Positions 18,271 to 27,992 are shown, counted from the stretch's first letter. The stretch: 64,000 bases of DNA from Bacteroidales bacterium (GCA_900769555.1 CAAGHA010000067.1:13811-77810); one strand, 5' to 3'. Translations and numbers: made by a program. Notes: generated by a model from the letters alone, not told the origin.

Positions 18271-18870
18271 TTAGATGCCCATCATCCTACTTAAATATTT
18301 ACCGATAATATCAAATTCGATATTTACAACACTACCAATCTCAAATTCATGAAAATTAGTATGTTCATAGGTATAAGGAATAATCGCAACCGAAAAACGG
18401 TCCAACTGAGAGTCACAAACGGTAAGACTTGTTCCATTAACAGACACCGACCCCTTTTCTACTGTCACATAACCTTTTTTCTCCATTTCTGGATTTCGCT
18501 CATACTGAAAAGTAAAGTACCAACTTCCATCCATCTCTTTCTTTTCAATACATGTTGCCACCTGATCGACATGACCTTGTACAATATGACCATCCAAACG
18601 TCCATTCATAATCATACTTCGCTCAAGATTAACCAAACCACCCACTTTCAACAATCCTAAATTAGATCGTTCCAACGTCTCTTTTATTGCTGTTACAGTG
18701 TAAGTACCACCTTCAATCGAAACAACTGTTAAACATACTCCGTTGTGAGCTATACTTTGATCGATTTTCAACTCATTCACAAATGAACATTCCATCGTTA
18801 TATGAAGATTTTCACCCTCTTTCTTTAACGATACTACTTTTGCTGTCTCTTCTACAATTCCTGAAAACAT
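18271..18870 (-). CDS. ribE: Riboflavin synthase, alpha subunit type
   Basis: About 199 residues. The enzyme dismutates two 6,7-dimethyl-8-ribityllumazines into riboflavin and a pyrimidine. Two tandem lumazine-binding barrels are visible, each starting with a FSGIVEE- or VQGHVDQ-type motif, and the second repeat contains SVNGTSLTV. I start at MFSGIVEE (18870), the conserved family N-terminus, rather than three codons upstream. It lies between the RelA-type gene (81 bp upstream) and the membrane protein. Other rib genes are absent here, and no FMN riboswitch is seen. Confidence 0.93.
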   Translation of the reverse strand: MFSGIVEETAKVVSLKKEGENLHITMECSFVNELKIDQSIAHNGVCLTVVSIEGGTYTVTAIKETLERSNLGLLKVGGLVNLERSMIMNGRLDGHIVQGHVDQVATCIEKKEMDGSWYFTFQYERNPEMEKKGYVTVEKGSVSVNGTSLTVCDSQLDRFSVAIIPYTYEHTNFHEFEIGSVVNIEFDIIGKYLSRMMGI

Positions 18871-18951
18871 ATTCAACATAATTTTTGGAAAAATATTACT
18901 CTCTTTCCCTATTTAATACTCTCTTTATTTATTACTCTACTTCTGAAGTAA

Positions 18952-21114
18952 TCAGCGTTCTACACTCTTTACTCCTTTTATCGACTTAATCTTTTTTATT
19001 AAATTATCCAAAACTTTGTTATCACTAACCAAAACCGTTAAATGACCCTGAAAAAATCCATCGACAGAATTTACAGAAATTGAACGCAAAACCACATTCG
19101 ACTCTTTTTGAATCATCGAAGTGATATTCGTTACAATCCCGATGTCATCATTCCCTATCACCTTCAACTGGCAACAATACTGAGATTCCGACTTCCCCGC
19201 CCATTTGGCTTTGATAAAACGATAACCAAAACGAGACATCATTTGCGGAGCATTAGGACAATCTGTTCTATGAATCTTTATTCCCCCCGAAACAGAGACA
19301 AACCCAAAAATATCGTCACCATAAATAGGATTACAACATTTCGCCAATTGGTATTGAATCCCTTGTAAATGATTATCAATTACCAAAACATCCTCTTTCA
19401 ACGAAATTGATTCTAACTCGGTTACATGCTCATACCCCTCTGTACTTTTCAACTCATCAGGAGCTAAAATATCTTTATCTCTTATGGCAATATAAATATC
19501 TTTCAGCCTTGAAACCTCTATCTTATCTTCAGCCAAACATTGGTAAAATTCATGAATGTTTTTAAATCCAAATTTTTGTGCTAATCTAAAGACAATCGAT
19601 TCATCATATTCTAATTTCCAATTTTTCAATCGTCTCTTCAACAACTCTTTCCCAATGGCCATATTTGTAGCCTCTTGCTCTCGCAAGAACTGACGAATCC
19701 GAGTTTTTGCTTTTGTAGTCTTTACAAATCCCAACCACTCTTTTTTTGGCGTCTGATTAGATGCTGAAAACACTTCTACCTGATCTCCATTGCTTAATAC
19801 ATGACGAATAGGAACACTCTTCCCATTGACCTTTCCTCCAATACAACGACAGCCTAAATCAGAATGTATCAAAAATGCAAAATCTAAAAGAGTAGAACCT
19901 TTGGGCATCTGTTGTAAATCTCCTTTCGGAGTGAAAACAAAAACCTCTTTATTGTAAAGATTAAGTTTGAAATCATCCATACACTCAATGTCATTGTCTG
20001 ATGGATTCTCTAACAAATCTCTTACATTTGCCAACCAAGAATCTAAGCCGACTTCCCCTTTTATTCCTTTGTACTTAAAGTGAGCTGCAAAACCTTTTTC
20101 TGCCACCTCATCCATTCGTTCTGTACGAATCTGTACCTCTACCCATTTCCCCTCAGGACCCATCACAGTGATGTGCAATGATTCATATCCATTAGACTTA
20201 GGAATGGATAACCAATCGCGCAAACGTTTTGGATTGGGCTGATACATATCTGTAACAATTGAATAAACTTGCCAACACTCTGAATGCTCAGCCTCTATCG
20301 GAGTATCCAAAATAATACGAATAGCAAAAAGATCATAGATGTTTTCAAAAACTGTGTTTTGCTTTCGCATTTTGTTCCAAATCGAATAAATCGACTTTGT
20401 TCTACCTTTAATTGAAAACTTAAAACCTGACAATTCTAACTTTTCTTTTAATGGTTGAATAAATGATGCAATATATAAATCACGACTACTTTTAGTCTCT
20501 TTTAATTTATCTGCAATCTCTTTATAAATATCGTTATTGGTCTGTTTTAATGACAAATCTTCCAATTCCGACTTTATCCTATATAACCCCAAACGGTGCG
20601 CCAAAGGGGCATACAAGAATGACGATTCTTTTGCCAATCTCATTCTCATATCTTCTCGATACTCCTGCAATCGACGCATTTTGTAAAGTTGATTACAGAT
20701 AAGAATTATAACAACACGAATATCTTCTACAATTGTTAATAATAACTTTCTGTAATTCTCTGACTCAAAAGCCTGATCCTTAATATTCAACTCTTTAGCC
20801 TTTTGTAGTCCTTTTACAATGCTGACAACTTGCAAACCATAAATTGTTTCTATCTCATCCAACGAAACAAACTTATAGGAAAGCAAAAAGTGAGCCAATA
20901 GACTCAATATAGAAACCTTACCAAGATTAACCTCCTCAGAAAGAATAAAAGCCACATCAATGCTCCGTTCAAAGTCTGAAATCATCTCTTGATCTAAGCT
21001 TTTTTCAAGAAAATCATTAAGCAATCCATCCAAATGACCAACTTCCCGATCTGAAAATTCAAAATTGGGCAATGTTATTAAAGTATTATACTTCGACTTT
21101 ACACTTTCATTCAT
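18952..21114 (-). CDS. relA: RelA/SpoT family ppGpp synthetase with a degenerate hydrolase domain
   Basis: A 720-residue long Rel protein. The N-terminal region (about 45-175) aligns with the HD hydrolase but lacks its HD pair (LLAHFLLS where LLHDTVED is expected) and has CNQLYKMRRL in place of ADRLHNMRTL. The synthetase domain (about 235-350) keeps YDLFAIRI, the RLRDWLSIPKSNGYESLH loop and EVQIRT. TGS (VFTPKGD...), a Cys-containing zinc-finger-like region (AKCCNPIYGDD) and a C-terminal ACT domain follow. It should make (p)ppGpp but not degrade it, leaving hydrolysis to a separate SpoT-like enzyme elsewhere. It precedes ribE. Confidence 0.88.
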   Translation of the reverse strand: MNESVKSKYNTLITLPNFEFSDREVGHLDGLLNDFLEKSLDQEMISDFERSIDVAFILSEEVNLGKVSILSLLAHFLLSYKFVSLDEIETIYGLQVVSIVKGLQKAKELNIKDQAFESENYRKLLLTIVEDIRVVIILICNQLYKMRRLQEYREDMRMRLAKESSFLYAPLAHRLGLYRIKSELEDLSLKQTNNDIYKEIADKLKETKSSRDLYIASFIQPLKEKLELSGFKFSIKGRTKSIYSIWNKMRKQNTVFENIYDLFAIRIILDTPIEAEHSECWQVYSIVTDMYQPNPKRLRDWLSIPKSNGYESLHITVMGPEGKWVEVQIRTERMDEVAEKGFAAHFKYKGIKGEVGLDSWLANVRDLLENPSDNDIECMDDFKLNLYNKEVFVFTPKGDLQQMPKGSTLLDFAFLIHSDLGCRCIGGKVNGKSVPIRHVLSNGDQVEVFSASNQTPKKEWLGFVKTTKAKTRIRQFLREQEATNMAIGKELLKRRLKNWKLEYDESIVFRLAQKFGFKNIHEFYQCLAEDKIEVSRLKDIYIAIRDKDILAPDELKSTEGYEHVTELESISLKEDVLVIDNHLQGIQYQLAKCCNPIYGDDIFGFVSVSGGIKIHRTDCPNAPQMMSRFGYRFIKAKWAGKSESQYCCQLKVIGNDDIGIVTNITSMIQKESNVVLRSISVNSVDGFFQGHLTVLVSDNKVLDNLIKKIKSIKGVKSVER

Positions 21115-21184
21115 TGCTTAAACACTTGATATAGTTTCACGTAAAAGAATTTCTTTTACAATCAAAAAGTTACTTAGATTGAAT

Positions 21185-21377
21185 TTAAGGCTACTTCTAT
21201 AAAGTACGATTTTGCTTTCTATCTTACAAATCAGACTTCGAATGTTTTGCAATCTATTTTATTTATCTTGCTTCTATTCATTTTGTTACGATGCACAAAT
21301 CGCTACTTTATAATTAGAATCAATCTAAAAAAATGGTCGTCAAAATCATCTCGACCTAATTTATATAGTCGCCTTAA
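21185..21377 (-). repeat. R1 repeat, near full-length copy F (inverted)
   Basis: A 193-bp copy in reverse orientation. The ends are AAGGCTACTTCTATAAAGTA and, inverted, TAATTTATATAGTCGCCTTA. Read on the minus strand it contains GGTCGAGATGATTTTGA, the core GCGATTTGTGCATCGTAAC, AATGAAT and ACATTCGAA. The same parts occur in the same order in copy I at 61.4 kb. The termini extend slightly into TTGAATT/ATTCAA flanks. It fills the space upstream of the relA-type gene. Confidence 0.7.
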
Positions 21378-21410
21378 TTCAATTAAATTTCAAGCAACTT
21401 CCATTCTTAA

Positions 21411-22022
21411 TTATTTTACTTTAGCACCTTTCGCAATCATCAATACAGGGAACGTGTATTGCAACATCCACTCTTCAGAAAAATTCAACTTCTCTTTGTA
21501 AGTACGAACATTTATGGTAGCCTGACGAACATCGGCTGCTTTAAAATCATTTGATGTAAGCAACTTATGTATTGTCTCCTTTGTCATCTTTTTTATCCAA
21601 GAGCGAAAAAATGCAGGCAAACGCAAAGCCATTTGCATCTCTCCTGCCACTGCCATAAATAGATCTTGAGAAAATCCTTGGAAAAGATAGAAGTAGTTCG
21701 GCATATCTTGTTGTTTTTTACAACAACGCTTAACAGATGCATCTATCTCATTGAAGAAATTCTCCTCCAATCCATACTCTGTATGCATTAGCTTTCTAAT
21801 ATATTTTTTTTCAGCAACACCCAAACGTCCCTCTGTTGGAAGTTTTAGTTTATGCTTAAACAATTTTAAATCCGGCAACATTCTAAAATCTACAATTCCT
21901 AAGTTGGAAGCCATTGCCGACTGAAGATAAACACGAATCAAAGAGTTGAAATCCTCACTTCTATTTCGAATTGATTCTTCCATCGCCTCTTTTTTCTTCA
22001 TCAATTTTTCTGTTATTCCCAT
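21411..22022 (-). CDS. Conserved hypothetical protein
   Basis: A 203-residue basic, mostly helical soluble protein that I do not recognise. It has no signal peptide or membrane segment. It has a charged N-terminus (KLMKKKEAMEESIRNR), a CC pair in VKRCCKKQQ near residue 115, and a C-terminal TFPVLMIAKGAKVK. It stands alone between R1 copy F and the zinc peptidase. Base composition is like its neighbours, so I see no sign of recent transfer. Confidence 0.55.
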   Translation of the reverse strand: MGITEKLMKKKEAMEESIRNRSEDFNSLIRVYLQSAMASNLGIVDFRMLPDLKLFKHKLKLPTEGRLGVAEKKYIRKLMHTEYGLEENFFNEIDASVKRCCKKQQDMPNYFYLFQGFSQDLFMAVAGEMQMALRLPAFFRSWIKKMTKETIHKLLTSNDFKAADVRQATINVRTYKEKLNFSEEWMLQYTFPVLMIAKGAKVK

Positions 22023-22077
22023 GTGTTTTTTTTTGATATTTTGCAGAAGTTAGTGAATGTAATTTACACCTTGTTGA

Positions 22078-22104
22078 GTCAAAATCACCTCGATATAAGT
22101 TATC
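22078..22104 (-). repeat. Possible decayed R1 fragment
   Basis: The stretch GTCAAAATCACCTCGATATA differs at few positions from the corresponding part of R1 copy F (GTCAAAATCATCTCGACCTA). No other part of the element is recognisable nearby. Confidence 0.35.
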
Positions 22105-22218
22105 AACAATGACTTAAAAGACAACTTCTCAACCCCTACATAACATTGTTTTTAATTTATATATTATTTTAAACGCCTTAAATATTAATAAACCTAAAAG
22201 AGCTTTTAATAAATATGA

Positions 22219-22899
22219 TTAATCTCTTCTACCCAAATATATCATGATATAATACACTAAAGTAGCCAACGAACTGATTGCAGCAATAAAATAAGTTGAT
22301 GCTGCCCATTTCAAAGCAGAAGCTGCTTTAGGATAGGTCGCACTATTTACAATACCTGCATTGCTCAACCATGCCATTGCTCTTGTACTAGCATTTACTT
22401 CGACCGGCAAAGTAATAATACTAAAAAGAGTAGTTGTTGCAAATAAACAAATACCAATCAACAACAATTGAGGAAAAACCTCAATCAAAATGATTCCTGC
22501 CAACAAAACCCATTGCACCCAATTGCTTGCAAAACTAACTGCAGGAACCAACATCGAACGCAACTTTAAAAATGAATACTCTTGAGCATGCTGAAGCGCA
22601 TGTCCACACTCATGAGCAGCAACAGCAGCAGCAGCTACATTACAACTACCATAAACATCATCACTTAAATTTAACGTTTTATCTACAGGATTATAATGAT
22701 CAGTCAATTTCCCGGAAACATGAAGAACCTTGACATCGGTAATGCCATTATCATATAACATTTTTTCAGCAACATCCTTCCCCGTCATACCATTCATGAT
22801 AGGCAAAGTTGAATACTCTTGAAAACGTTTCTTCAACATATATTGCACAAAATAACTTGCTATTGCAAATGCAATAAAAACAATCCACATAATATTCAT
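22219..22899 (-). CDS. Membrane zinc metallopeptidase (YugP-like)
   Basis: A 226-residue integral membrane peptidase of the neutral zinc metallopeptidase family. The HECGH motif lies near residues 95-99, after an N-terminal transmembrane helix and an amphipathic region. Two or three hydrophobic helices follow (about 118-150 and 205-220). Conserved features include PVEVNASTRAMAWL near residue 170, which holds a likely third zinc ligand region. The substrate is unknown. A -7 box at 22969-22976 provides its own promoter. Confidence 0.85.
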   Translation of the reverse strand: MNIMWIVFIAFAIASYFVQYMLKKRFQEYSTLPIMNGMTGKDVAEKMLYDNGITDVKVLHVSGKLTDHYNPVDKTLNLSDDVYGSCNVAAAAVAAHECGHALQHAQEYSFLKLRSMLVPAVSFASNWVQWVLLAGIILIEVFPQLLLIGICLFATTTLFSIITLPVEVNASTRAMAWLSNAGIVNSATYPKAASALKWAASTYFIAAISSLATLVYYIMIYLGRRD

Positions 22900-22968
22900 A
22901 TCAATTCAATATTTAAGTTAAATCAATTTATTTATAACTATAAAACAAGTGCAAATAACTTGCCAAAA

Positions 22969-22976
22969 CAAAAATA
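22969..22976 (-). promoter_or_regulatory. -7 promoter box (TATTTTTG on minus) for the YugP-like gene
   Basis: The plus-strand CAAAAATA is TATTTTTG on the minus strand and lies about 70 bp before the start codon. The -33 position is not convincing. Confidence 0.4.
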
Positions 22977-23040
22977 TGACATTTTGTCGGTTCAATTACT
23001 TAAATAATCTTATAACTTACTTATAAACACAAAAAAGAAT

Positions 23041-25167
23041 TTACTTTATGCCATTTCGTCTCAAAAGAGCATCAATAGTTGGTTCCTCTCCTTTAAATCG
23101 TTTGTATAAAACCATAGGATGTTCGCTACCTCCTTTTTCCAAAACTTCTGTACGGAAACGCTTTGCTGTTTCTGCATCAAAAATACCATTCTTCTTGAAA
23201 ACCGAAAAAGCATCTGCATCCAAAACTTCCGCCCACTTATAACTATAATAACCGGCCGAATATCCTCCTGAAAATATATGATTGAACTGACAACTCATGG
23301 ATGTTCCTGTTATAGTTGGAAGCAATAGAGCCGACTTCCATGCACTCTGCTCAAACTCAAATACATCACCATTAAATGGTTCTGTCAATGTATGCCATGC
23401 CATATCTAATAAACCAAAGCTCAACTGACGCAACGTTGCATATCCTGTATTAAAATTGGCACTGGCTTTAATTTTGTCAATCAACTCGCTTGGAATAGGT
23501 TCTCCCGTCTGATAATGTTTTGCAAAACCATCCAAAAACTCTTTCTCATAGGCCCAATTCTCCAACAATTGTGAGGGCAATTCCACAAAATCACGATAAA
23601 CATTTGTTCCAGACAAACTCTCGTAAGTGGTTTGGGAAACCATACCATGAATCGAATGACCAAATTCATGTAGAAAAGTTGTAACCTCATCAAAAGTAAG
23701 TAAGGATGGTAACGAATCGGTAGGACGAGTAAAATTCATAACTATCGACACATGCGGTCTGATATTCTCGCCTCTCTCCTCATCAATATACTGCCCCTGA
23801 TACTCAGTCATCCATGCTCCACTTCGTTTTCCTTCTCTCGGGTGAAAATCGGTATAAAGAACTGCTATGTATTCACCATCGGAACCATACACTTGATAAG
23901 CTTCAACCTCCGGATGATAAACCGGAATGGTTTCGTCCTTCACAAAAGTCAAACCATATAATTTTGTAGCCAATCCAAAAATACCTTTTTTTACATTTTC
24001 CAACTCAAAATAAGGCTTCAACAACTCATCATTTACGCCATACTTAGAATCTTTCAATTTATCTGCGTAAAACGACCAATCCCAAGGCATTATCTCAAAA
24101 TCCGCTCCTTGCGAAAGAGCATAAGATTGAATTTCAGAAACCTCATTCGTAGCGCTATTTTTATAAGCATTTAATAATTTCTGAAGCAAGTCATATACAT
24201 TTTCTTTATTTTCAGCCATGCGCCTGGACAACACATATGACGCATACTCTTTATGACCTAAAAGATTAGCCAACTGAAGACGAGCATTCACCAATTCTGT
24301 AATCACCGGACGATTATCCAACTCACCACTTACAGCTTTTGTATTGTAAGCCATATAGAGCTCTTTTCTCAACTCTCTATCATTTACATACTTCATAAAA
24401 GGAACATAACTTGGATAACTTAAATCAAATAACCATCCACGCTCTCCTTTCTCCTCTGCTTTCTTAGCCGCCACATCTTTCAACACTTGAGGTAACCCCT
24501 CTAATCGTGACTCATCAGAAACAACCAATTTATATTGATTTGTTGCATTTAAAACATTTTGTCCGAACTGTAATTCTAACAAAGAAATCTTTTTACTTAA
24601 TTCTCTATAAATCTCCTTATCAGCCTCCGACAAATTAGCTCCATTGTTCACAAATGCATCATAATTTTTTTGCAATAAACGTTGCTGCTCCTTTGTCAAT
24701 TTTAAAGAATCTCTTTGCTCATACACAGTAGCAACTCGACGAAATAGATCTGCATTCAAAGTAATGTTATTTGAATGCTCCGTTTCTAAAGGAGAAATCT
24801 CATTGGCTATACTATCCATTTCGGCAGAGGTTTCTGCGCTCAATAAATTATAAAAAGCATACAATACACGAGAAAGATATTTACCGGAACGTTCTAATGC
24901 CACAATGGTATTTTCAAAAGTAGCAGGAGCTGTATTGTTGATTATAGAATCAATCTCTGCATCATGTCTTTTGATTGCCTCTTTTACTGATGGCACATAA
25001 TCATCCAAACGAATTTTATCAAACGGAATTGTTTCACGGGGTGTTTGATACTCTTGAAAAAAAATCGGTTCTTCCATTTTTTGCTTTGAATCTATGCAAG
25101 AAGAGAAAAAGAGTGTTACACAAACAATCTTAATAATCAACTTACAAAAGTTATTATACATATTCAT
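23041..25167 (-). CDS. dcp: M3 family peptidyl-dipeptidase, lipoprotein (Dcp-like)
   Basis: A 708-residue M3 metallopeptidase. The N-terminus is a lipoprotein signal, with the lipobox ending in FFSSC near residue 24, so it is predicted to be anchored in the periplasm. The zinc motif HEFGHSIHG is near residue 501, and the family's downstream SGGYSAGYYSYKWAE is present. Dcp-type enzymes release dipeptides from the C-terminus of peptides. The gene begins 13 bp after the YihY/BrkB gene, so the two probably share a transcript. Two nearby Met codons make the exact start uncertain by two residues. Confidence 0.92.
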   Translation of the reverse strand: MNMYNNFCKLIIKIVCVTLFFSSCIDSKQKMEEPIFFQEYQTPRETIPFDKIRLDDYVPSVKEAIKRHDAEIDSIINNTAPATFENTIVALERSGKYLSRVLYAFYNLLSAETSAEMDSIANEISPLETEHSNNITLNADLFRRVATVYEQRDSLKLTKEQQRLLQKNYDAFVNNGANLSEADKEIYRELSKKISLLELQFGQNVLNATNQYKLVVSDESRLEGLPQVLKDVAAKKAEEKGERGWLFDLSYPSYVPFMKYVNDRELRKELYMAYNTKAVSGELDNRPVITELVNARLQLANLLGHKEYASYVLSRRMAENKENVYDLLQKLLNAYKNSATNEVSEIQSYALSQGADFEIMPWDWSFYADKLKDSKYGVNDELLKPYFELENVKKGIFGLATKLYGLTFVKDETIPVYHPEVEAYQVYGSDGEYIAVLYTDFHPREGKRSGAWMTEYQGQYIDEERGENIRPHVSIVMNFTRPTDSLPSLLTFDEVTTFLHEFGHSIHGMVSQTTYESLSGTNVYRDFVELPSQLLENWAYEKEFLDGFAKHYQTGEPIPSELIDKIKASANFNTGYATLRQLSFGLLDMAWHTLTEPFNGDVFEFEQSAWKSALLLPTITGTSMSCQFNHIFSGGYSAGYYSYKWAEVLDADAFSVFKKNGIFDAETAKRFRTEVLEKGGSEHPMVLYKRFKGEEPTIDALLRRNGIK

Positions 25168-25180
25168 TTTATTCGAATTA

Positions 25181-26503
25181 TTATAAATCTTTTACCAATT
25201 TATCCTGACTAACTTGCATTAAAGTTTTACGAATATTCAGCGTATAATCCCAAACCGGACTAAACTCATCCAAAGTCTCCAACCTAAATGTCTCTTTACC
25301 ATCCTTATCAACCATCTCGAAGAATTTAGCTACCGAAATTTTATGAATATCAAGTGCTGGCTGATATGCATCTTCTTGTTCTTTCGTCCTCACTTCTATT
25401 AATATCCCGGCACGACATAGCCTATTTACCATAACCGTTGCCAATCGTAAAGGAATACGATAATCCATAGACATTTCATCTAAAGTAAGCGGACGTTCTT
25501 CATTTTCAAAACGTTTGGTAACAATTTTTGTTATCGACAACAAAACAAAATCATAATATCTATGACTCATATTTTTGATATCTTTTTCAAATTCAAAGTT
25601 TCTAACACTTTGTGAAGAAAACGAAATCTCGGCGCCTAAAAGAATTATCATCCAAGTAATCTGCAAAAACATCAACATAAACGGGATAGCAGCCAAACTA
25701 CCATACACTGCATTATAGGAAGTCATCCACATTTGCGCATAAACATAAATATTTTTAAATGCTATAAATGTAGCACCGGAAATTAATCCGGCAATCGCCG
25801 CTTTACTGAATTTAACTTTTGTATTCGGCATCACCACATAGACTAAAGTTAAAACTAACCAAGTAATAACAAATGGCATAAGTTTTAAAATCATTTGTAA
25901 CGTAGGACTTATAATGTACGAATTATCAAAAAAGTTAATTGCATATTTAAAGTAGAAAGAAATACCACTGGTAACAAAGATTAACATCGGTCCCAATATC
26001 ATCAAAGAGATATAATCAGTAAATCGTCGTATAAATGAACGATTCTTCTTAATCCCCCAAATCTCATTAAAAGCAGACTCAACCTGCGAAAAGACTTTTA
26101 AAATAGACCAAAATAAGACCGACAAACCAATTCCAACGAAAGCTCCACCTTTAGCATTTTGCAAATATTTGTCCACAAAGTTTAACAAAATTTCAACTAA
26201 ATCTCCTTGTGAACTAAATTTGGATATCAACATATCCGTAATATATTGGTCGAATCCAAAACCCCTGGCAAAACCTGTTACAAATGCAATTATAGGAACC
26301 AAAGCGAAAACCGAATAATAAGTCAAAGCTGAAGCTCTAACGGCCATTTTTCGTTTAACAAAATGCTCTACAGATAAAATTAACGTTTTGAGTAACAACA
26401 TTAAATAACCACGTTTCCCTTGCTCATCATGAATCGTGGTTCTCCAAATATCAATTGTGATAAATTTAATTTGGTCTAATATAAATCGTATGATTTTCTT
26501 CAT
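25181..26503 (-). CDS. YihY/BrkB family inner-membrane protein
   Basis: A 440-residue protein. Residues about 30-320 are the YihY/virulence-factor BrkB membrane domain with about six helices, including the characteristic RASALTYYSVFALVPI segment near residue 58 and WGIKKNRS near 150. A cytoplasmic C-terminal extension of about 120 residues contains a winged-helix-like part. Family members were once misnamed ribonuclease BN; their transport or structural role is not settled. It is upstream of the dcp-like gene in the same transcription unit. Confidence 0.88.
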   Translation of the reverse strand: MKKIIRFILDQIKFITIDIWRTTIHDEQGKRGYLMLLLKTLILSVEHFVKRKMAVRASALTYYSVFALVPIIAFVTGFARGFGFDQYITDMLISKFSSQGDLVEILLNFVDKYLQNAKGGAFVGIGLSVLFWSILKVFSQVESAFNEIWGIKKNRSFIRRFTDYISLMILGPMLIFVTSGISFYFKYAINFFDNSYIISPTLQMILKLMPFVITWLVLTLVYVVMPNTKVKFSKAAIAGLISGATFIAFKNIYVYAQMWMTSYNAVYGSLAAIPFMLMFLQITWMIILLGAEISFSSQSVRNFEFEKDIKNMSHRYYDFVLLSITKIVTKRFENEERPLTLDEMSMDYRIPLRLATVMVNRLCRAGILIEVRTKEQEDAYQPALDIHKISVAKFFEMVDKDGKETFRLETLDEFSPVWDYTLNIRKTLMQVSQDKLVKDL

Positions 26504-26543
26504 ACGTCAACACGTTTAATTATTACTGAAATAATATATGTAC

Positions 26544-26629
26544 TTAAAGTAATTTCTAAAAATTTTAAATTTAAAATCCTCAAGTATGTTTTGGATGCTT
26601 TTGAATCCAATTTATATAGCTTACCTTAA
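26544..26629 (-). repeat. R1 repeat, internally deleted copy D
   Basis: An 86-bp element with an R1-type right end (TTAAAGTAATTTCTA), the GGATGCTTTTGAATCCA segment seen in copies E and G, and a left end (AATTTATATAGCTTACCTTA). The internal core is missing. It lies between the YihY/BrkB gene and the 3' end of rnpB. Confidence 0.55.
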
Positions 26630-26643
26630 TTTACATCAAAAAA

Positions 26644-26985
26644 GTAGTAGGCGTATAAGCCGAGTTCTGTATCCGCAAGCGGACGTTTGTCATTTATCTA
26701 GAACACGCGTCACCACGTGTTTCAAGCAATCTACCCCCCGACATCGGACGGGCAGCCCTACAGCGTCGGTATATTTGATTTTGCAACCTGTGACTTGTAC
26801 AACACTTGATGTCACCATCAAACTGGTGGGCTCTTACCCCGCCTTCTCACCCTTACCCGAATAACGGGCGGTTATTTTCTTCTACAATCGTTTGCTCTCA
26901 CGAACAACTTCCCGTTAGGAAGCACAGTGCCCTGTGTTGCTCGGACTTTCCTCTGACTTTCGCCAGCGACAAACCCGCCTACTAC
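26644..26985 (-). ncRNA. rnpB: RNase P RNA (bacterial type A-like)
   Basis: About 342 nt, the catalytic RNA that matures tRNA 5' ends. On the minus strand the 5' end GTAGTAGGCGGG pairs with the 3' end CGCCTACTAC to form helix P1. The hallmark GAGGAAAGTCCGAGC occurs just inside the 5' end. Other conserved parts are visible, including the 3'-side AGAACTCGGCTTAT. An exact -7 box ends 5 bp before the 5' end, which fixes the start well. The gene is tightly placed after the solute-binding lipoprotein gene but has its own promoter. Confidence 0.95.
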
Positions 26986-26989
26986 ATTG

Positions 26990-27021
26990 CAAAGTTAATA
27001 GGATAGTTTTAATTTTTACAA
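26990..27021 (-). promoter_or_regulatory. Promoter of rnpB (-33 TTG, 21 bp, -7 TAACTTTG)
   Basis: On the minus strand TTG (27021-27019) and TAACTTTG (26997-26990) are separated by 21 bp, a textbook Bacteroidetes promoter. It calibrates the other promoter calls in this window, since the RNase P RNA 5' end follows about 5 nt after the box. Confidence 0.75.
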
Positions 27022-27033
27022 TTTTTCTATGAT

Positions 27034-27771
27034 TTATTTTTTATTTGAACCATCTATTGCATGCATAGTCACTTTTTTTTGTAAAAAACTATCCAATTGT
27101 TGCAAAAGATATACTGAATCTTTGTTTATTGCCCACGCCTTAAATTGTGTGAAACTAATCTCTGTTTTTATATCTAAATTAGAAAACTTTTCTAATTTAT
27201 CGGATGCAGTTTCATAATCACATGCAACATAATCGATCTGACCATTTGAAACCATTTCCAACAGATAGTCACATCGGGTATGCGGTGTTTCTACAATTTC
27301 AAAATCGGCACCAATCTCATGCTTAATATTCTCTAAACGCATCACTGACGGAGATGCACTTGTTACATAGATGCTCTTACCCTCCATCTTTAACAAGTCA
27401 TCTACATAAAAACATGTTGTATCACCACATTCTCTTTGAACCAACACTTGTTTATCTACACTTAGATTGGTTGTAAAAGCCAATTCTTTGCGTAAGTCTG
27501 AAGTGATTATTATCTTCTTTGCCAAAAGATTATAATCTCCCTTTTTTATCCCCTCTATACATTGGGAAAGGTTGGAATTCTCAACAAATTTTGCAGTATA
27601 TCCTAATGAATCAAAAAACTCTCTTGCCCATAAGTATTGCTCTCCTGTTGTATCTTCAACAACTACAACAAAAGGTTCTTTGCTTCCTAATTTGCTACTT
27701 ATCCCTGTACAAGATATAAACGTGATAAACAAAATCAATGATAGGGATAATACGTATTTTTCTCTATTCAT
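27034..27771 (-). CDS. Solute-binding lipoprotein, SBP family 3-like
   Basis: A 245-residue exported lipoprotein; the lipobox ends in FISC near residue 20. The mature part resembles family 3 periplasmic solute-binding domains, also found at the N-terminus of MltF. It has an alternating beta-alpha pattern, with ILFVVV-like starts, LAFTTNLSVDKQVLVQR near residue 95 and VACDYETA near residue 195. Domain C-terminal catalytic parts of MltF are absent. It could bind an amino acid or small ligand. No permease or ATPase gene is adjacent, so it may act as a stand-alone sensor or belong to a distant transporter. Confidence 0.7.
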   Translation of the reverse strand: MNREKYVLSLSLILFITFISCTGISSKLGSKEPFVVVVEDTTGEQYLWAREFFDSLGYTAKFVENSNLSQCIEGIKKGDYNLLAKKIIITSDLRKELAFTTNLSVDKQVLVQRECGDTTCFYVDDLLKMEGKSIYVTSASPSVMRLENIKHEIGADFEIVETPHTRCDYLLEMVSNGQIDYVACDYETASDKLEKFSNLDIKTEISFTQFKAWAINKDSVYLLQQLDSFLQKKVTMHAIDGSNKK

Positions 27772-27873
27772 AATCTATTGTTTAAGGGTTTACTATTTTC
27801 AAAGATAATAAATTTTTGAAAATTTCATATCTTAAAAACAAACAATCTTTGTTATAGGTTATAACCATTTAGT

Positions 27874-27992
27874 TTTAGGTAAGTTCTTTAAATTGGGTCA
27901 AAAGATTTTGAAGAGTACTTTATTTAGATTGTTTTTATTCTTAAAAAAAGAGCGATGCTGACACAATAACTAATTAAATATAAGCAAAATGT
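27874..27992 (+). repeat. R1 repeat, left half, copy C
   Basis: It begins with TTTAGGTAAGTTCTTTAAAT, continues with AAAAGATTTTGAAGAGTAC, and reaches the conserved core AAGAGCGATGCTGACAC and TAATTAAATATAAG. It then stops where an R2 element starts. The right half and its terminal repeat are absent. Confidence 0.6.

Noticed and set aside
18880..18951. FMN riboswitch ahead of ribE
   Set aside because: The gap is too short and shows none of the conserved RFN-element sequence.
21247..21501. An 84-codon plus-strand open frame
   Set aside because: It covers R1 copy F and the antisense end of the 203-residue gene. Nothing suggests a protein.
26586..27006. Two plus-strand open frames
   Set aside because: They are the antisense of the RNase P RNA gene. 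The conserved RNA sequence explains the lack of stops.
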